64,000 bases of DNA from Brachionus koreanus (GCA_016987375.1 PJRA01000048.1:2463473-2527472), one strand, 5' to 3'; shown: positions 25,164 through 39,699, numbered from the stretch's first letter. The notes: generated by a model not told the origin, from the letters alone. Program-made: numbers and translations.

Positions 25164-25899
25164 ATGTTAAAAACACTAATTTTTGATAGAAAGTTTAAAA
25201 TGAGAAATTTGCTGAAAAAAGTTCGCTATCAATTTGCGACAAAAAATTTTTTCAATTCAAACCAAATCTTCTCGATTCATTACAATCGGCCTAGTCTGAC
25301 AAAGTCATTGACCAAAACTAACATTGACACCAGACAAAGAAAAAAATTTCAGACTGATTATTCTTCTAGGAGGTATTTTTTTTAAAAAGCAATTTAAACG
25401 AGCTTTTAAATTTAATTCGAAATTAGTTTAAATAATTTAAAAGCTCTAAAAGTGCACTAAAATGTACAATAAATTTTAATTGACATTTTGCTTGACTTTT
25501 AAATCAGAAAATTTGCTGAAATGGAGCTAAAAGAATTGGATTATTTGAATAAAAAATTTAAAACTTTGAACAAAAAAACCCTGAAAAATAATGAGAGATT
25601 ATTTGTTTCAGAAGAGAACCAATTGTTTTTAGATGAAGAGAAATTTTTAAAAAATGAATGGATTAACTTTTTGAAATCAAAGCAGCAAGATCAAATGGAA
25701 CAATTGGAACGAGCGCTACAATCTCAACACGAAGCGTTAGAAGAGCTAAAAAAAGATAATTTAGTTTTATACAACGCAGCAATACAAGTAAGTTAATTGC
25801 TTATACATCTTTTAGATAACATAGTTTTTAATTAAAATTTAATGTAAATTCAAGTTGGATATAAAATTGATCCCATATGTTAGAAGAGCTCAAAAATAA
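25164..25899 (+). CDS. Diverged MRPL40 paralogue, three exons, 177 aa
   Basis: Exons 25164-25372, 25508-25787 and 25855-25899 join in phase to 178 codons. The second exon (LDEEKFLKNEWINF ... QMEQLERALQSQHEALEELKKDN ... YNAAIQ) closely matches the third exon of MRPL40 4.7 kb downstream (LDEEYFLKKEWANY ... QMDQLQRALKSQQEALKELKKDN ... YSAAIQ). The last exon LDIKLIPYVRR matches LDTKLIPYLRD. The first intron (phase 2) and last intron (phase 0) sit at the same places as in MRPL40, so this is a DNA-level duplicate, not a retrocopy. The basic N-terminal half (residues 70-110) is strongly diverged, the intron between MRPL40 exons 2 and 3 is missing, and the C-terminal tail is cut after KLIPYVRRAQK. 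The N-terminus is basic and could target mitochondria. It may be a working second copy or a slowly decaying one that has not yet gained a stop. Confidence 0.7.
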
Positions 25900-26480
25900 A
25901 CGAGACTTTAATTAATGGAAGAATTAACCATGATGCTATTGTTGACTCAATTTTGAGTTTGTATATAGATGTGATTAATAGTATATAATTTATAACCTAT
26001 TCAATTATTGAAACAAAACTAATTTTATTATACATTATTTTAGAATTTTTAAGTTTAAATAAAATTATTTTAAAAATATTAATTTTTTACTAATTTAAAC
26101 GATTTAAATTTTGTAATATATTCATAAATTAGCTAATAGTATACATTGACATTGAAAATTTTAGAACCAAATTATTCAAAAAATTTTAATATTACAAACA
26201 TGTATCTCCTAAATAAAAGCTTTCACAATTTTTTCTGAAAACTTTACTTAGTTTTTTTATAAAGATATATATAAAATTTTCAATGCATTGTTAGATTATA
26301 ATATTTTAATCTTAATATTTCTTTAAAATTTTAATAAAAAAATTGTTGATTGTGTATGCTGTTTCTTTAAATATTTTTTAGACATCTTTAGATTTTATCA
26401 AATTTAAAAGTTAAAAAAAACTTAAGTTTTTAATCCACAGTAAAATCTGAACGCAACAAAATATTTAGTTAAATATCTTT
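25900..26480. other. Spacer, no gene seen
   Basis: AT-rich 3' flank of the MRPL40-like gene, with no protein-like frame. Confidence 0.5.
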
Positions 26481-26502
26481 ATAGTTATCTTTTGGACTAA
26501 AA

Positions 26503-26875
26503 TTAAAGATGGAGAGGAATCAAAAGTTGGACCCAGGATTTTTTACAATAGATTAGCAGGAACAACAAGTTATGCTGCATCAAGAATTAACTCAGATCCA
26601 TTTTCATCTATTTTTGATTATGCGATGTTTACTTTGGTTTAAAATTTGGCCTCGAAGATAAATTATGATTTATAGAAGTATTATTATATCGTGCCAGAAT
26701 GCTTAGAAAGGTTCATGAAGTAATCTAAGAAGTAAATGTCAAATAAGCTTTTTTAATGAACACAAAACAATATTTACTTGCGATATTTGTAATTTAGCTC
26801 TTTGCGGAACCTGTATTGATAATACAAAATATGTTCATGTCAGATTTGTGGAGAAAAATGAAAATAATAAATAAT
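26503..26875 (+). mobile_element. Decayed transposase fragment with piggyBac-like C-terminal Cys cluster
   Basis: At 26733-26872 one frame reads KCQISFFNEHKTIFTCDICNLALCGTC, then a Val/His/Lys-rich tail and a stop: a C(x13)CDxC(x4)C(x2)C zinc-ribbon pattern like the end of piggyBac transposases. About 230 bp upstream (26503-26640) is another protein-like stretch (GPRIFYNRLAGTTSYAASRIN) in a broken frame that I cannot assign. Stops and frame changes show the element is dead. TTAA-flanked MITEs elsewhere in the window fit a piggyBac family, but the link is an inference. Confidence 0.35.
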
Positions 26876-27278
26876 TCAATTATTAAAATTAAAAAAGAAT
26901 TTTTACATTACATTTTTTACATAAATTTTAATATTTATTAAAAGAAACTTTTGAAAATTTGGGACACCCGATTTCCATTCAATTTAAAGATTGTCAGATC
27001 AAATAGACTCGACCGAGCTTTCTAGTGTTACAAAACTAGTATAATTGTTATTTTATACTTGGGATTGATAGCCATTAGTTTGGCAATTTTTATTGAAAGA
27101 ACTTCATTGAGGGCTCTTTAATTTGGTTGTTAGAGGCGTATGTTAGAGGTGACTTAGGCAAAAAGGGCCCAAAAATCATAATTTTGCTTTCAGGGGATTT
27201 AAAAATATTTTTTAAGTTAACAGAACATACTTGTATGATTCAATTTACCATTGAAATAAAAAAAAATTTGATTAGCTG
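26876..27278. other. Spacer between the transposase fragment and the LINE remnant
   Basis: No gene seen. A locally GC-richer patch at 26960-27030 (gggacacccg, gactcgaccgag) could belong to the LINE or to another old repeat. Confidence 0.4.
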
Positions 27279-27930
27279 GCATTTGATCGCGTTTTGCATA
27301 AGCTACGTTATATAGTTATGGATTTACCAGTTAGCTTTTGGCGTTACTCGAAAATTTTCTATAAGATAGGAAACAGAGAGTAGTAATAGGTCAGTATGTA
27401 TCTGATTGGGTTGATGTGCTAAGCGGTGTTCAACAAGGTTCAGTTCTTCGTTCGTTACTATTCCAGTTCTTCATAAATGATTTAACAGAGTTAGTAAATC
27501 ACTTTTGCAAGTTGTTTGCGAATGACAGCAAATTGATTAGCATCATTAGAAATACAAGTGATCAAATGCTAATTCAAAATAACATTGATAAGATGGTTGA
27601 GTGGTCGAAACGTTGGAGCATGAAATTTAATGAATCCAAGTGTAAAGTATATTGGCAACTCAAAGATTTCTAGGCAAAAAATCTCAATGTTAAATGCTGA
27701 TGGTTTGAGAATTGAATTAGCTGAGACTACTAATGAGCGCGATCTTGGTTCAATGGTGAACAAATAACTTAAGACAAGGCGACAGCGTGGGGATCTTATT
27801 CAATTCTATAAAATCGACAAAAAGTACAATCATGTAAATTACGATGCGAAACTATTCTGTTTCTATCGACTGGACAATGTCGGTAGAAACAATAAAAATG
27901 AATAGTCTACTTATGGCGGGAATACGTTAG
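27279..27930 (+). mobile_element. LINE (non-LTR retrotransposon) ORF2 remnant with internal deletion
   Basis: Reverse-transcriptase text is readable across changing frames: AFDRVLHKLRY (about 27279), then RVVIGQYVSDWVDVLSGVQQGSV (27380-27440), LLFQFFINDL and KLFANDSKL. The last of these is the catalytic F-A-D-D box with the first Asp changed to Asn. MVEWSKRWSMKFNESKC follows, then after a frameshift SMLNADG ... ETTNERDLGSMVN. Immediately after a stop comes LKTRRQRGDLIQFYKI (27768-27830), which normally lies over 100 residues later in such LINEs, so the stretch between was deleted. Inactive copy, inserted between the two MRPL40 genes. Confidence 0.8.
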
Positions 27931-29551
27931 TCTTCCTGCTTTGTCAGTTTAGTTAATCTAAACTTAACTGTAGAATATTAACTATTATTAATATTTATTA
28001 TCATTGTCAATAATAATTAATAATATAATTAATAATAAACTTGAATTGTATTAAAATCAATAAGTATTACATTCATTTAAAACTAAATTTTTTATTTATA
28101 ATTAAGTAAGATTTTTTTTTATTTTTATATTCAATCCTTCTCTTTTTTACATAATAATATTTATTACATTTTTGGTTTAAACTTTTTAAGAAATTGTTTG
28201 GTTTAATGGTTAAGGAACAGAACATTTTTAATTTTTTTATAAATAAATCCTTTTGATTTTTGGGCTTTTTTGTTCAAATTTATTTAAAAATGTCATAGAG
28301 AAAAAAAAAATATGCCATTTGTAAATGAGCGAGTATTGCATCAAAGCAAATGTTAAAAAAGAGCATAGAATTAAATTAGTCTTGGATATTTTGTTCAGCA
28401 ATTAAACACTCTTAATAATCAATTAATGTTTTTCCTTTGTTTGATATTGCAGCGTCAAAAATATAAACATGGCTTAAAAGAATGAATTTTACTGTTTAAA
28501 ACTTTCTAAATATCTAAAATGTCGAACAAGGGAATGCTCAAAACATGTCTTTGGAGAATGTGATGTTATTAATGAATGAAACGTCGACTAGATGTGTTAA
28601 ATATATGCCTCAAAGTTAATAACGATAATATGGTAATTTATCATGTTTTTAATGCAAAAAATGTCATAAATCTAAAAATAGAAATTTCTTTAATTATTGA
28701 CTAAAAATTCATTGAATTGATTTATTTTTAAATTTTTTTAGTAATGAAAAATCAACAATTTACGTAGAAAAATTTTCAAATGTAAACCAAAAACGAAATC
28801 TTATTTTTCAGATGTATGACATCTATTTGCTTAGCATTCCACCCAAAAATCTAGAATCAAAATTTTTACCTCTTTTTCCAAATTAAGAAAACAATCTTAA
28901 AGTGATAAACTTTTTTTATAAAAAAATATCAGCGAACAAAAATATTTTTTTTTAATTTTTTTTTATTTTCAAAGCTTATTAAATTTTTGAAAATAAATAT
29001 TTTTCAACTATTAGAAGGCTAATTTAGCTTTTGCATTTAATATTGTTAACTAATAATTATATATGATGTAAATAATAGGTATTTTTAAAATGTCTAATTG
29101 TTTTTCTAATTACCTTTGTTTTTTCTAAATATTTAAATCAGAGCTTTTTCTAATTTGAGACACATTTATGTAGATCTAGTTATTAAATATTTATTAATTA
29201 TTTACTTGTTAAATTGAATCTTCTGAAGTGAACATCTATCTGATAAAATAAAAAAATATAAATTTATTTACTCCAATAAAAAGAATGTTTAAGTATGCTT
29301 ATCTTAACCAAGACAAAAACTTTTGCAATATGAATTTTAAATTTTTTACAAATACCAAATTATACTTAGTTTTTTTTTAAAAGAAATTTTATTTTAACAA
29401 AATAAATTTACATAACATTTTGCCATTTAAAAACAAATTAATTTATTCCAAAAAAGTATATTCAGAAACTGAACTAATTCAAAATAAATAGCCCAAGAAG
29501 AATAATATCAAAACTCACCTAAACAATTGAAAATCTTATTTTTGATATAAT
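27931..29551. other. Spacer upstream of MRPL40 with a possible FLYWCH-like scrap
   Basis: Mostly AT-rich. At about 28483-28578 (+) one frame reads FYCLKLSKYLKCRTRECSKHVF, a Cys/His spacing reminiscent of FLYWCH zinc fingers found in genes and MULE transposons. It is too short for a firm call. Otherwise nothing seen. Confidence 0.3.
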
Positions 29552-30664
29552 ATGAGCAATATTTTGCGTAAAGTCATAGCTCGGCCTTTAGCCTTTGTGA
29601 AATCTTGCTATAACTTAACACCAAATACTTCGATTCACACAACAGCAGCAGTTTCGTTTAATCTTTCTAACAAACTAGACGCCGAGCCAACTAAAGCCAA
29701 AAAAAGAGTTGATCCAGCTGTATTAGCACTAAGGTAAATTTGAAATATTGCCGAAATAAGAAAAAAATTATGATTTTAATTTTTAAAAGAGAAAACCGAA
29801 AAAAAAAGAGACTTGAAAGAGAAATTAGAAGACTAGAAAGATTTGGACGAAAGTTAAAACCAATAGATGAATTGGAACCAGAGCGTGCTATTCTCAAGGA
29901 AGCAGAGTATGCTTATTGTTCATTTTAATTTAACCAGACAAAAAATTGTTTATCAAAAAGTTTTATTTTGACAAAAAAATATCATAATTGTCTTCTTTAA
30001 ACTTTAATTTAGATTTATTTAATTTTTTTTCTAAATATATCTATTACATATAATTTAGTAATCCTAGAACCAGGTTAACAATGTTTTTGAATATTATTTA
30101 GCCATTTTAGCCCTCTAGCCATTTTTGTTCTAGAATACTTAACCTACCTGTGAATTTTTTTTTAATGTTTCTCTCACCAAAGGCATTTGATTATTTGAGA
30201 GAACAATTAAGATATTTTTAATTTTTAAAGAAGATTTTTAAGAATTTTTAGATCAAGGTCTTTCTGTAATTTTAAATATTTACTAGTGTTAGAAAACGAG
30301 TTTTACCAGAGAGAACAAAGTTGGAGCTAGACGAAGAATATTTTTTGAAAAAAGAATGGGCAAATTACATTAATGAACAGCATAAAAATCAAATGGATCA
30401 ATTACAGCGAGCTTTGAAATCACAACAAGAAGCTCTCAAAGAACTTAAAAAAGACAACGCTCTTTTGTATAGTGCAGCAATTCAAGTAATGCAAAATACA
30501 TTTTTAATTTAAGTGTGTTAGATAGTTATATGTTATTTTTATAGTTGGATACTAAGTTGATTCCTTACTTGAGAGATGGACCTGTTCAAACTCCGTCAAA
30601 AAGTGGCTATGAGCCTCCAGAAGGCGATTATTATGACACAACCTATTTGTACGATAAAAGATAA
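29552..30664 (+). CDS. MRPL40: Mitochondrial ribosomal protein L40 (mL40)
   Basis: Exons 29552-29733, 29790-29906, 30287-30485 and 30545-30664 join in phase to 206 codons (205 aa; the human protein is 206 aa). A basic N-terminal mitochondrial presequence (about residues 1-40, MSNILRKVIARPLAFVKSC...) is followed by the family core: basic helix RENRKKKRLEREIRRLERFGRKLKPIDELE, then VLPERTKLELDEEYFLKKEWANY, a coiled-coil segment QMDQLQRALKSQQEALKELKKDN and the tail LDTKLIPYLRDGP ... GDYYDTTYLYDKR. It is a component of the large subunit of the mitochondrial ribosome. It converges with the PRKX-like kinase gene, with 303 bp between stops. A partial duplicate lies upstream at 25.2-25.9 kb. Confidence 0.93.
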
Positions 30665-30967
30665 TTAAATTGCATTGATCAAAAATCCGCTTATCAAAAT
30701 TTTGATTTTAATAAAAAAATTGTTTAAAAATTTTAATTTTATTTGAATTAAAAATTAATAAAGAAATATATTTGAATAGAAAAAAATTCACATTAGTCAT
30801 AGAAGAGTATTAGAAATAAGAAAAAATATGATTTCTTTAAGATTAAACAATTAAATGGACTAAAAATACTATAAGCTATTTCTTAATAAAAATAAAAAAA
30901 ATAAAAAAAAATCACCATTTTTTTTGTTAAAAATAGGAAATTATTTACACAACGGTAAATTTTGTGT
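30665..30967. other. Convergent 3' spacer between MRPL40 and PRKX
   Basis: 303 bp of AT-rich DNA that must hold both polyadenylation regions; AATAAA-like motifs occur on both strands. Confidence 0.5.
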
Positions 30968-32531
<1,564 letters not shown>

Positions 32532-35500
32532 ATTTGGAAAATATCAGTTTGAAAAAATAAATTTAATTTCAATTGTTTAAAAACAAAATAATTAAAAATT
32601 CATTTTCCGAATCGTGAAATCTAAAAAAAATAAAAATGATTAATTAAATTTTTAATTTTATGATAAAATTAGTCTATTGATCTAAATTAGACATCAGCTA
32701 ATTCAAAGACTTTTCAAAGCGAAGTGTACCTATTTTTAATTTTATTAGCTGTAGAAAAATATTTTAGTATTTTGTTGCTGTGAAATTTTTTATTATTCAT
32801 TTTAATTTGCCGGTAGCAAGTAGACTAAATTTTAATTAGCTAAGAAATAAGCTGTTTGACTTAGCTTAAACCTTCCAAAATTAATTTTTTAATAATTTAA
32901 AAATTGAATTTTCAAACCTTAGACAGTAGAAACAAAATTTCTTCCTGTAATATTAAAATAAGGTAATTTCGTGAGATAAAAATTTTGATACATGAAATTA
33001 TAAAAAAAAAAATAACATGATACCAGAAACCTACCTGGTTATTACATCAAAATCATTACCAATTAATTTAATTTATTTAAAAAAATTGAAATTTGATTAT
33101 TTAAATTGATTTTTTAACATACCGAATTTTATTTAAAAAATCAAATTAAATGCCAGTAAATTGAAAAAAAATTGTTTATATCATATAATATAGATGAACA
33201 AAAGGCTTCTAAACTAGATCAGTTTAAACTAGTAATATTTTTTATTCTAAGATTAAAAAAAATAGATTGAATTCCTAGTATTTACTTTTGACTTTATTAG
33301 CATAAAAGCTAAGAAAATAAAAAGAAACCAAGTAAATTTTATTCACAAAAAAATTTGATTTTTGAATGTAAAAAATGATCAATTTAATTGGAAATAATTT
33401 TTAAAATTTTCATTAAAAACCTGCGTCATAATAAACATGGTCTATTTATGATTTTTAAAATAATTTTGAAATTAATTAGTTAATTTGAAATTTTTTATAG
33501 GATTTTTTATTCATAATATTTTACATTTAATTTTCCTAAAATAAATTTTAAAGCCATGAGTGTTAAAGCATACGCGCATACTGCTACTGTTCGTTAGTCG
33601 ATTTAAAGCATTTTACTCTTTGAAAATAAAGCAATACTTTAAAAAAAAGAGACGCTATTTTAGTAATATCTTAACCTGTTTACTAACATTGACATCTCTT
33701 TAATTTTCTTAATCTCTTGAGAAAATTTTTCTATTCAAAATAACTTAACCAAAAACAAGCATGTTATACTTAAATCAACTTAAATATTTCCCCTTTCGTG
33801 GAATATTATTTTCATATTTTGTATTAATAGATAAACTGTATGACTTATCTGAAGCGAACCAGATTTAGATAGATTGATCTTGTTTTTAATGATTAAAAAA
33901 AATATTTACATTCCAAGGAAACTGTATTTATATGCTATTTAAATATCCTAAAGCTGAAAGCAAGTAAGACCAAAAATTAGAGTAGGTTCAGAATAACTTA
34001 ATTAAATATAATTTATTTAGAAAATTCCGAAATCCGATTATAAATTAGCTCGGAGACATTTATCTTTTTTGAGAAAATTATAGATTTTTACAATAATAAT
34101 GATAAAAAATAGAATTACTTTGATTCTTTGCTTCGAGCAATTAAAATTATAAAACTTTTTTTTTGATTGTTTTTTTTTCAATTTTATGTCTGCAAAATAA
34201 AAGAAAAAGAAATTAAAAAAATTCAATATACATTTTATTTGAAAAGAAAATTATGAAATGCTTGCATAGCGATTAATGTGATCGTGAAGCTAAATTCTAT
34301 TTTTAAGTTGCGTGATAATCACATTATTTTAGTTGACACGAAATATTTAAAAGCCTTTTGGATTTTAAGGCCTAAAACTTAACACTATCTTCAATATCAA
34401 CTAAGTACATTTAGGTTTTTTACATTAATAAATCTCAATTTGGAATATAATTGAAAATTTATATTAGCTAAAATTAACTTTAAAAATAAACATTTTTAAA
34501 TTTTGATTTATTTTACATTTTTATTTATTAGTTTGAAATAATAAAAATTAGAATTTCAATACTCATAAGGAATTTTGAATTTAACTAAAATAATAAAACT
34601 TATTGGAAACTATTTTTAAAAATTGAAAAAATATTATATCTAAAATTTAAATAAATTCTAAATTTAACATTTTATTTTTGTAAATATAAATAAATCTAGA
34701 AAAAAAACTCACTGACGACACTTAAATCGATTAAGTAGCTGCATCGATTTAAAATGAAATTCAAGTGAAATTTATAATTAATTTTTTATGATATATTTAA
34801 ACATTTTTAGACTTTCGGATTCTAGAAATTAATTTAATTGATAGCTTTACTGCATTAAATTTAAAAAATTTTTAAATTATTAACATTTCTAAAAGCTTTA
34901 CAAGTGTTTGAATATTTCCAGCATGGAAACAAGTTCATTATTGTGCCGTATATATGCAAATTTGAAAAGCACGGCTCGACAAAACAAAAAACCCTAATTT
35001 CCTTTATTTATTTAAAAACAAATCGAATTATTTAAAAAAAAAAAAAACTAATCAAAGACTTAAAAACGAGTTTTAATCAAAAATTTATTTCGAAAATTAA
35101 GAATTGATTATTTAAATTTTGAAAAATTCATACAAGGTATTGGCGTCCCTCACAACCAAATTCACATCTCAAATTTAAAAAAAAACCTTAAGATTTCCAT
35201 TTTTTTTCAACAGTTTCTTTGAAATGCCTTAATTATAAAGATAAAAAGTCAGCAGCCTAATTTCTCGAATACTTTGTTAAGATTCTGAAAAAAAAACAAA
35301 AATCGAAAATTCGGATTTTTGCTATGTTGCTGGGGTTCATTTTGACTTAAAGGTTTTGAAAAATATATTAAATTTTTTGATTTTAATATTTTTTTATAAA
35401 TATAAAATCTAGGAAAAATTAAAAATACTTGTTTTTGGATAGTATAAACAAAAATTATTAAAACAAAACTTAGACGACGACTGTCAAAATGCCAAATCTC

Positions 35501-38500
35501 AAAACAGTCAATTCTTTTTTTCAATACTTCTAAAATTAATTAGTTATTTATTGAAATTTCCATATTTTTTAATCATATACTAACAGCTAATTTCACTACA
35601 GACCGGAAGTAAGACATTTTTGTATTGCTGTTGTATGATATTCTAAAAATAAATGGAGAATTTGCTGATTAGCTTAGAAATGCAATCAAGGCTTGTTCAA
35701 TAAATTATGCTTTGATTAAGAAAACAAAATTTCATGTTTGAGCTTTTCAGCAAGTCAATGGTAAAAAAATTGCGTATTTAAATTTTTTCTCAGCCTTAAG
35801 CAAATATTTTACTTTCATTTATACTTTAAAAAAAAATTTTTTAATTTTTTTATTATATTATTGATTTTATAATAATTTGAAATCACAAAAAGCCTTTGAC
35901 TTAATCTAAAAAAATAAAAAGTTTTTGCTGTTTTAATGTCTTTACTGCTCTTCTTGATCAATGTATTCCCGATTTGAGTCTGGAAAAAATTAATTGTTAA
36001 ATAAAAAAGCTGTAAAAAATCTTTTAGCATTTCCTAAATGAATAAAATCTACCAGACAAGGCAAAATTGTTCAATGAATTTATTCATTAGCGAAATCGAC
36101 TTTTCATCTTTTTTATGCTTGAATTTCAAATTATTTTGTTTAACTAAATTAAAAAAAATGATGCAAAAAAATGCGAGTTTTGCTTGGATTTTAGAAACAG
36201 TTGAATTTTTTTCCCATCGAAAATATTTGATTAAAAATTAATAAGGATCTAAATGTTTATTACTATATTTATAAAAGAACTATAAAGATCGGAATTTGTG
36301 TGAAAATGTTAATAAATCCTCATTTACACTCATTTATTCAAAATACCAAAACTAAATGCTGCAAAGGCGGCTTAGAATAAAATGCGTCAATTATTGCGTA
36401 AAAAAAAGTTTATCTCTCGAATCTAATAATCAAAGATTTTTATTAGAAGATTTATTTTTCTGAATAAAAAAGAAAAAACCTAATGTTGAGAATGCCTGCT
36501 GATTTAATTCTATTTTAAACTTGATGCCAAATTGATGTCTGAGTTTTTAATCCTTAAAAAGGAAATAAGTGACTTAAACAAAAAATCTAGGTAAAAAAAA
36601 GAGATAAATTTAGAATTCATTTTCCGATATTTATAAATAATTTTTATAATAGAAAATTTCTTTTACCAAAAAGATTAGAGGAAATTTGAGTTCAAGGCTT
36701 ATTAAGAGAATGAATTTACTAAAAGCTGATTTTTTCCATTTTAAAAAATATCAAATTTAAAAATTAATCATTATGCATTTTTTTTCATCTCTTGTCATTT
36801 TTGGAGGAAATCTTTTGACAAAAAAATACTCTAAAATAAGCTCATTTTTAATTAATTTAAAAAAATATCTGAGGCTAATTTAACTTCAGCGATCTAATGA
36901 GCAGCTCAATTTTTAAAAAAAATAATGAATCGCATTTCCTCTTTATTTCAGTGATCCATTAGCAGCTATAAAAATTTCATTTTTCAAAAAATAGAATCTC
37001 TTAATTACTAAATTAGAAAGCTATATCTGAAATTTAAAGTAAAATTAGACTATTTTTCCTTTTCCAAAAAATGAAAATGATTTTAGGCCATAAAATAATA
37101 AAAATAAAATGACGAATTTTAGCTTTGATTTTGAGACAGATTTTTCAGTTAAATTCAAATTACGCTGAAAAATTTGCAGAAAATTTTGACAAAAAAATTA
37201 ATAAATTTTTTTTTAAATATCTATCTGATTTGAGCTACAACTAATTAATTTATATGGATACCGTATTTTTTTAGATAGATTAAAAATTATTGAAAAAGAA
37301 CAAAAAAATTTCTAAATCAAAATTAAATAAATCTTTAGATTTTTTTTTACCTTGATAATTTTAGTTTCTATTAAAATGCAAAATTTAAAAGACAATTTGA
37401 GTAAAAAAATTATCTTATTTTCTATTTAGAACAGTAATAATTTATTTTCCAACTAAAATCGCAATACTAAGTCTCATAAATAATTTTTTTTTTAAAAAGC
37501 TATTATTGTACTGTTAAATGTTTAATGATATAAATCATTATTTCATAATTTTTTTGCTTAAACTAGGATTTCACAAAATTATAATAAGACAGTAACAATA
37601 GATGTGATTCATATATAACTAAAGAATTAAAACGGAAATTATCAATAAAATTTCTAACACAGTAGTCACTAATTGGGCTAGAGCAACAAAATTTTTAAAT
37701 TATATCTTTTTTAATTATCTGATATCTGAAATTTGAAATTAAACAATCATTACGCTAGCATAAGGTCTGTTTATTTTCATTCTATGGTATTAACTAAAAT
37801 GGCTAGGATTTTAGCTCATTAATCTTTTGTGTGGAATCTGTGGAATTATTCTGATGCTGAATTTGACCTCGTTATTATTTATTTTGTATTTTGTTGGAAT
37901 AAAAATAATCCAAAAAATCTTGAATGATTTAAACAAAAGTTTTGAAGACAAGCTATTTGGCACACAGCCTCCTTTTTGCCTAATCTTTATATAATCCAAC
38001 TCTTGTCTTAACCCAACGCATAATAGTGTAAATACTAAACAATAAATAAGAAACTAAAAATTAATTTTATGAAAATAATAAAAATCTTAAAGTATATAAT
38101 CAAAACCAACAATTATTCTAAAATATGAATTTGTTGAGATTTATAAAGAAAAAAAATGATAAATTCACGCTTTATTTCAGAATGGTTTAGATTAGGAGCA
38201 AATCTTGTTGAGTGATGCTTGTTTATTCTCAATTTAGTACAGATTCTATACAAATATATTTATCGAACTTTGAATAATAAAAAAAAAGAATAAAATTAGT
38301 CTATTTAAATAGAGAGTGAACATTTTGATTTTGGAAAATTTTAGTACACAATTTTTTCTTAATAAACTAAGTCTTCAGTCTGCTTATTTCCGGCTTAATT
38401 TTGAATTATTTAAAATAGAAATTATCAGTGTCTATCTATCAAAAAATAAAAAATATGCATTGTGAGGAAAGTGTTAAATTCTTGAAAAATCTAGAATACT

Positions 38501-39441
38501 TAAAACTAAGGACAAAACAGTAAACACTTTGAAAATAAAGCACTAGAAATTTTTGAATATAAAAATGCAAAAGTACGATAATAATTGTAAAGCGATAGTT
38601 CTAAGCTTTTTTTTATAGAGTAATATGATTTTGTTTAAATATAAAAAAAATTATTCTAAGAGCAATAAAAGTTAAGTATAATCTCAATCTGGTATTCAAA
38701 CGAAGTTGAGTTTATTTTGGCAGAATAGATAAAGCTTGCACCTGATTTTTATTTAATTTATGAGGTCATATTTTATTTAATGCTTTTAGCTTTAGACTGC
38801 ATTAAATTCCTCTATGTGATAAATCTATTTTAACTAATTAACTTGAATGGAACTTTTCTCAAACTGAGATATAGATTTTATGCAAAAAATAACTCAATTA
38901 GACCTAGATTTTCAAGTTGAATAAGTTTTAAAAAGAAGAAAAAATTAAATTAAGCCTATAATGTGAATTATTTTTTGATTAGATTTTCTATTTATCAATA
39001 ACTTTCTATAATTTAGAGAAAGTATTAATTAAACATAAATCATTTATTAAATTCAAGTAAAAAAAGCTTTTTATTTAGCCATATTTCTCTAAAAAAATCA
39101 ATCGATTAGAAACATTTTTTCGCTATTTTTAAAATAGATTTCTTAAAAATATGAAACAAACTAAATGAAAATTTTTTTTTTATTATTTCATATTTCTTAA
39201 AAAATTGTTAAAATGATTTAATATTCTTTAAAATATATACTTATAATATAAAAAATTTTTATTTCTAAAAATAATGAATCAGTGAATAACTCAAAAATTA
39301 TTTTAAAAATCAAATATCTCATTTTATTTGATGTATTAAGAAATTTAATGTTTTATTTTAAGAATTTTTTGATCAGAGAATGTGTCAATTTAATTTTTAA
39401 CTGAATAATTGTTTTCTTAATAATTTTAGAATATATTTGAC
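32532..39441. other. 6.9 kb gene-free AT-rich region
   Basis: Upstream of the kinase start. Only short chance frames rich in Phe/Lys/Ile/Asn were seen (34038-34226, 35249-35524, 35815-36241, 37811-37999). There is no domain, no recognisable TE protein and no RNA gene. Kinase promoter elements should lie just above 32531, but none stands out. Confidence 0.5.
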
Positions 39442-39571
39442 TTAACACTCAAAGGCCTGAGGGATTTTTGACTCNNNNNNNNNNNNNNNNNNNNNNNNNN
39501 NNNNNNNNNNNNNNNNNNNNNNNNNNNNAACAAAAGGGGTTCAAAAGATCCCTCTTGCCTTTGAGTGTTAA
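39442..39571. mobile_element. TTAA-flanked MITE interrupted by an assembly gap
   Basis: The left end TTAACACTCAAAGGC (39442-39456) continues ctgagggat. The right end is its inverted copy, gcctttgagtgTTAA, preceded by atccctctt (ending 39571). TTAA at both outer edges is the target-site duplication expected of piggyBac-type transposons. Between the ends are 54 unresolved N (39475-39528). A related copy at about 45450-45670 supports the call and shows which interior sequence is missing. Confidence 0.65.
39475..39528. other. Assembly gap (54 N)
   Basis: A run of 54 N inside the MITE. Its length is likely a placeholder: in the second copy about 150 bp separate the matching flanks. Confidence 0.95.
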
Positions 39572-39699
39572 GATGCCTTATACTTAAGCTGATCCAAATA
39601 ATAATGGACGTCAGTAAATATACCACTAAAATAGTCAAAATTTCACAAAAAAAACAAAAAAATCACTATTATTCTATTTATTTGATTTCTTTACCGAAC

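Noticed and set aside
34038..36241. Several 60-90-codon frames in the kinase-EMC6 spacer
   Set aside because: Homopolymer-driven composition (Phe, Lys, Ile, Asn), no domains, no partner exons.
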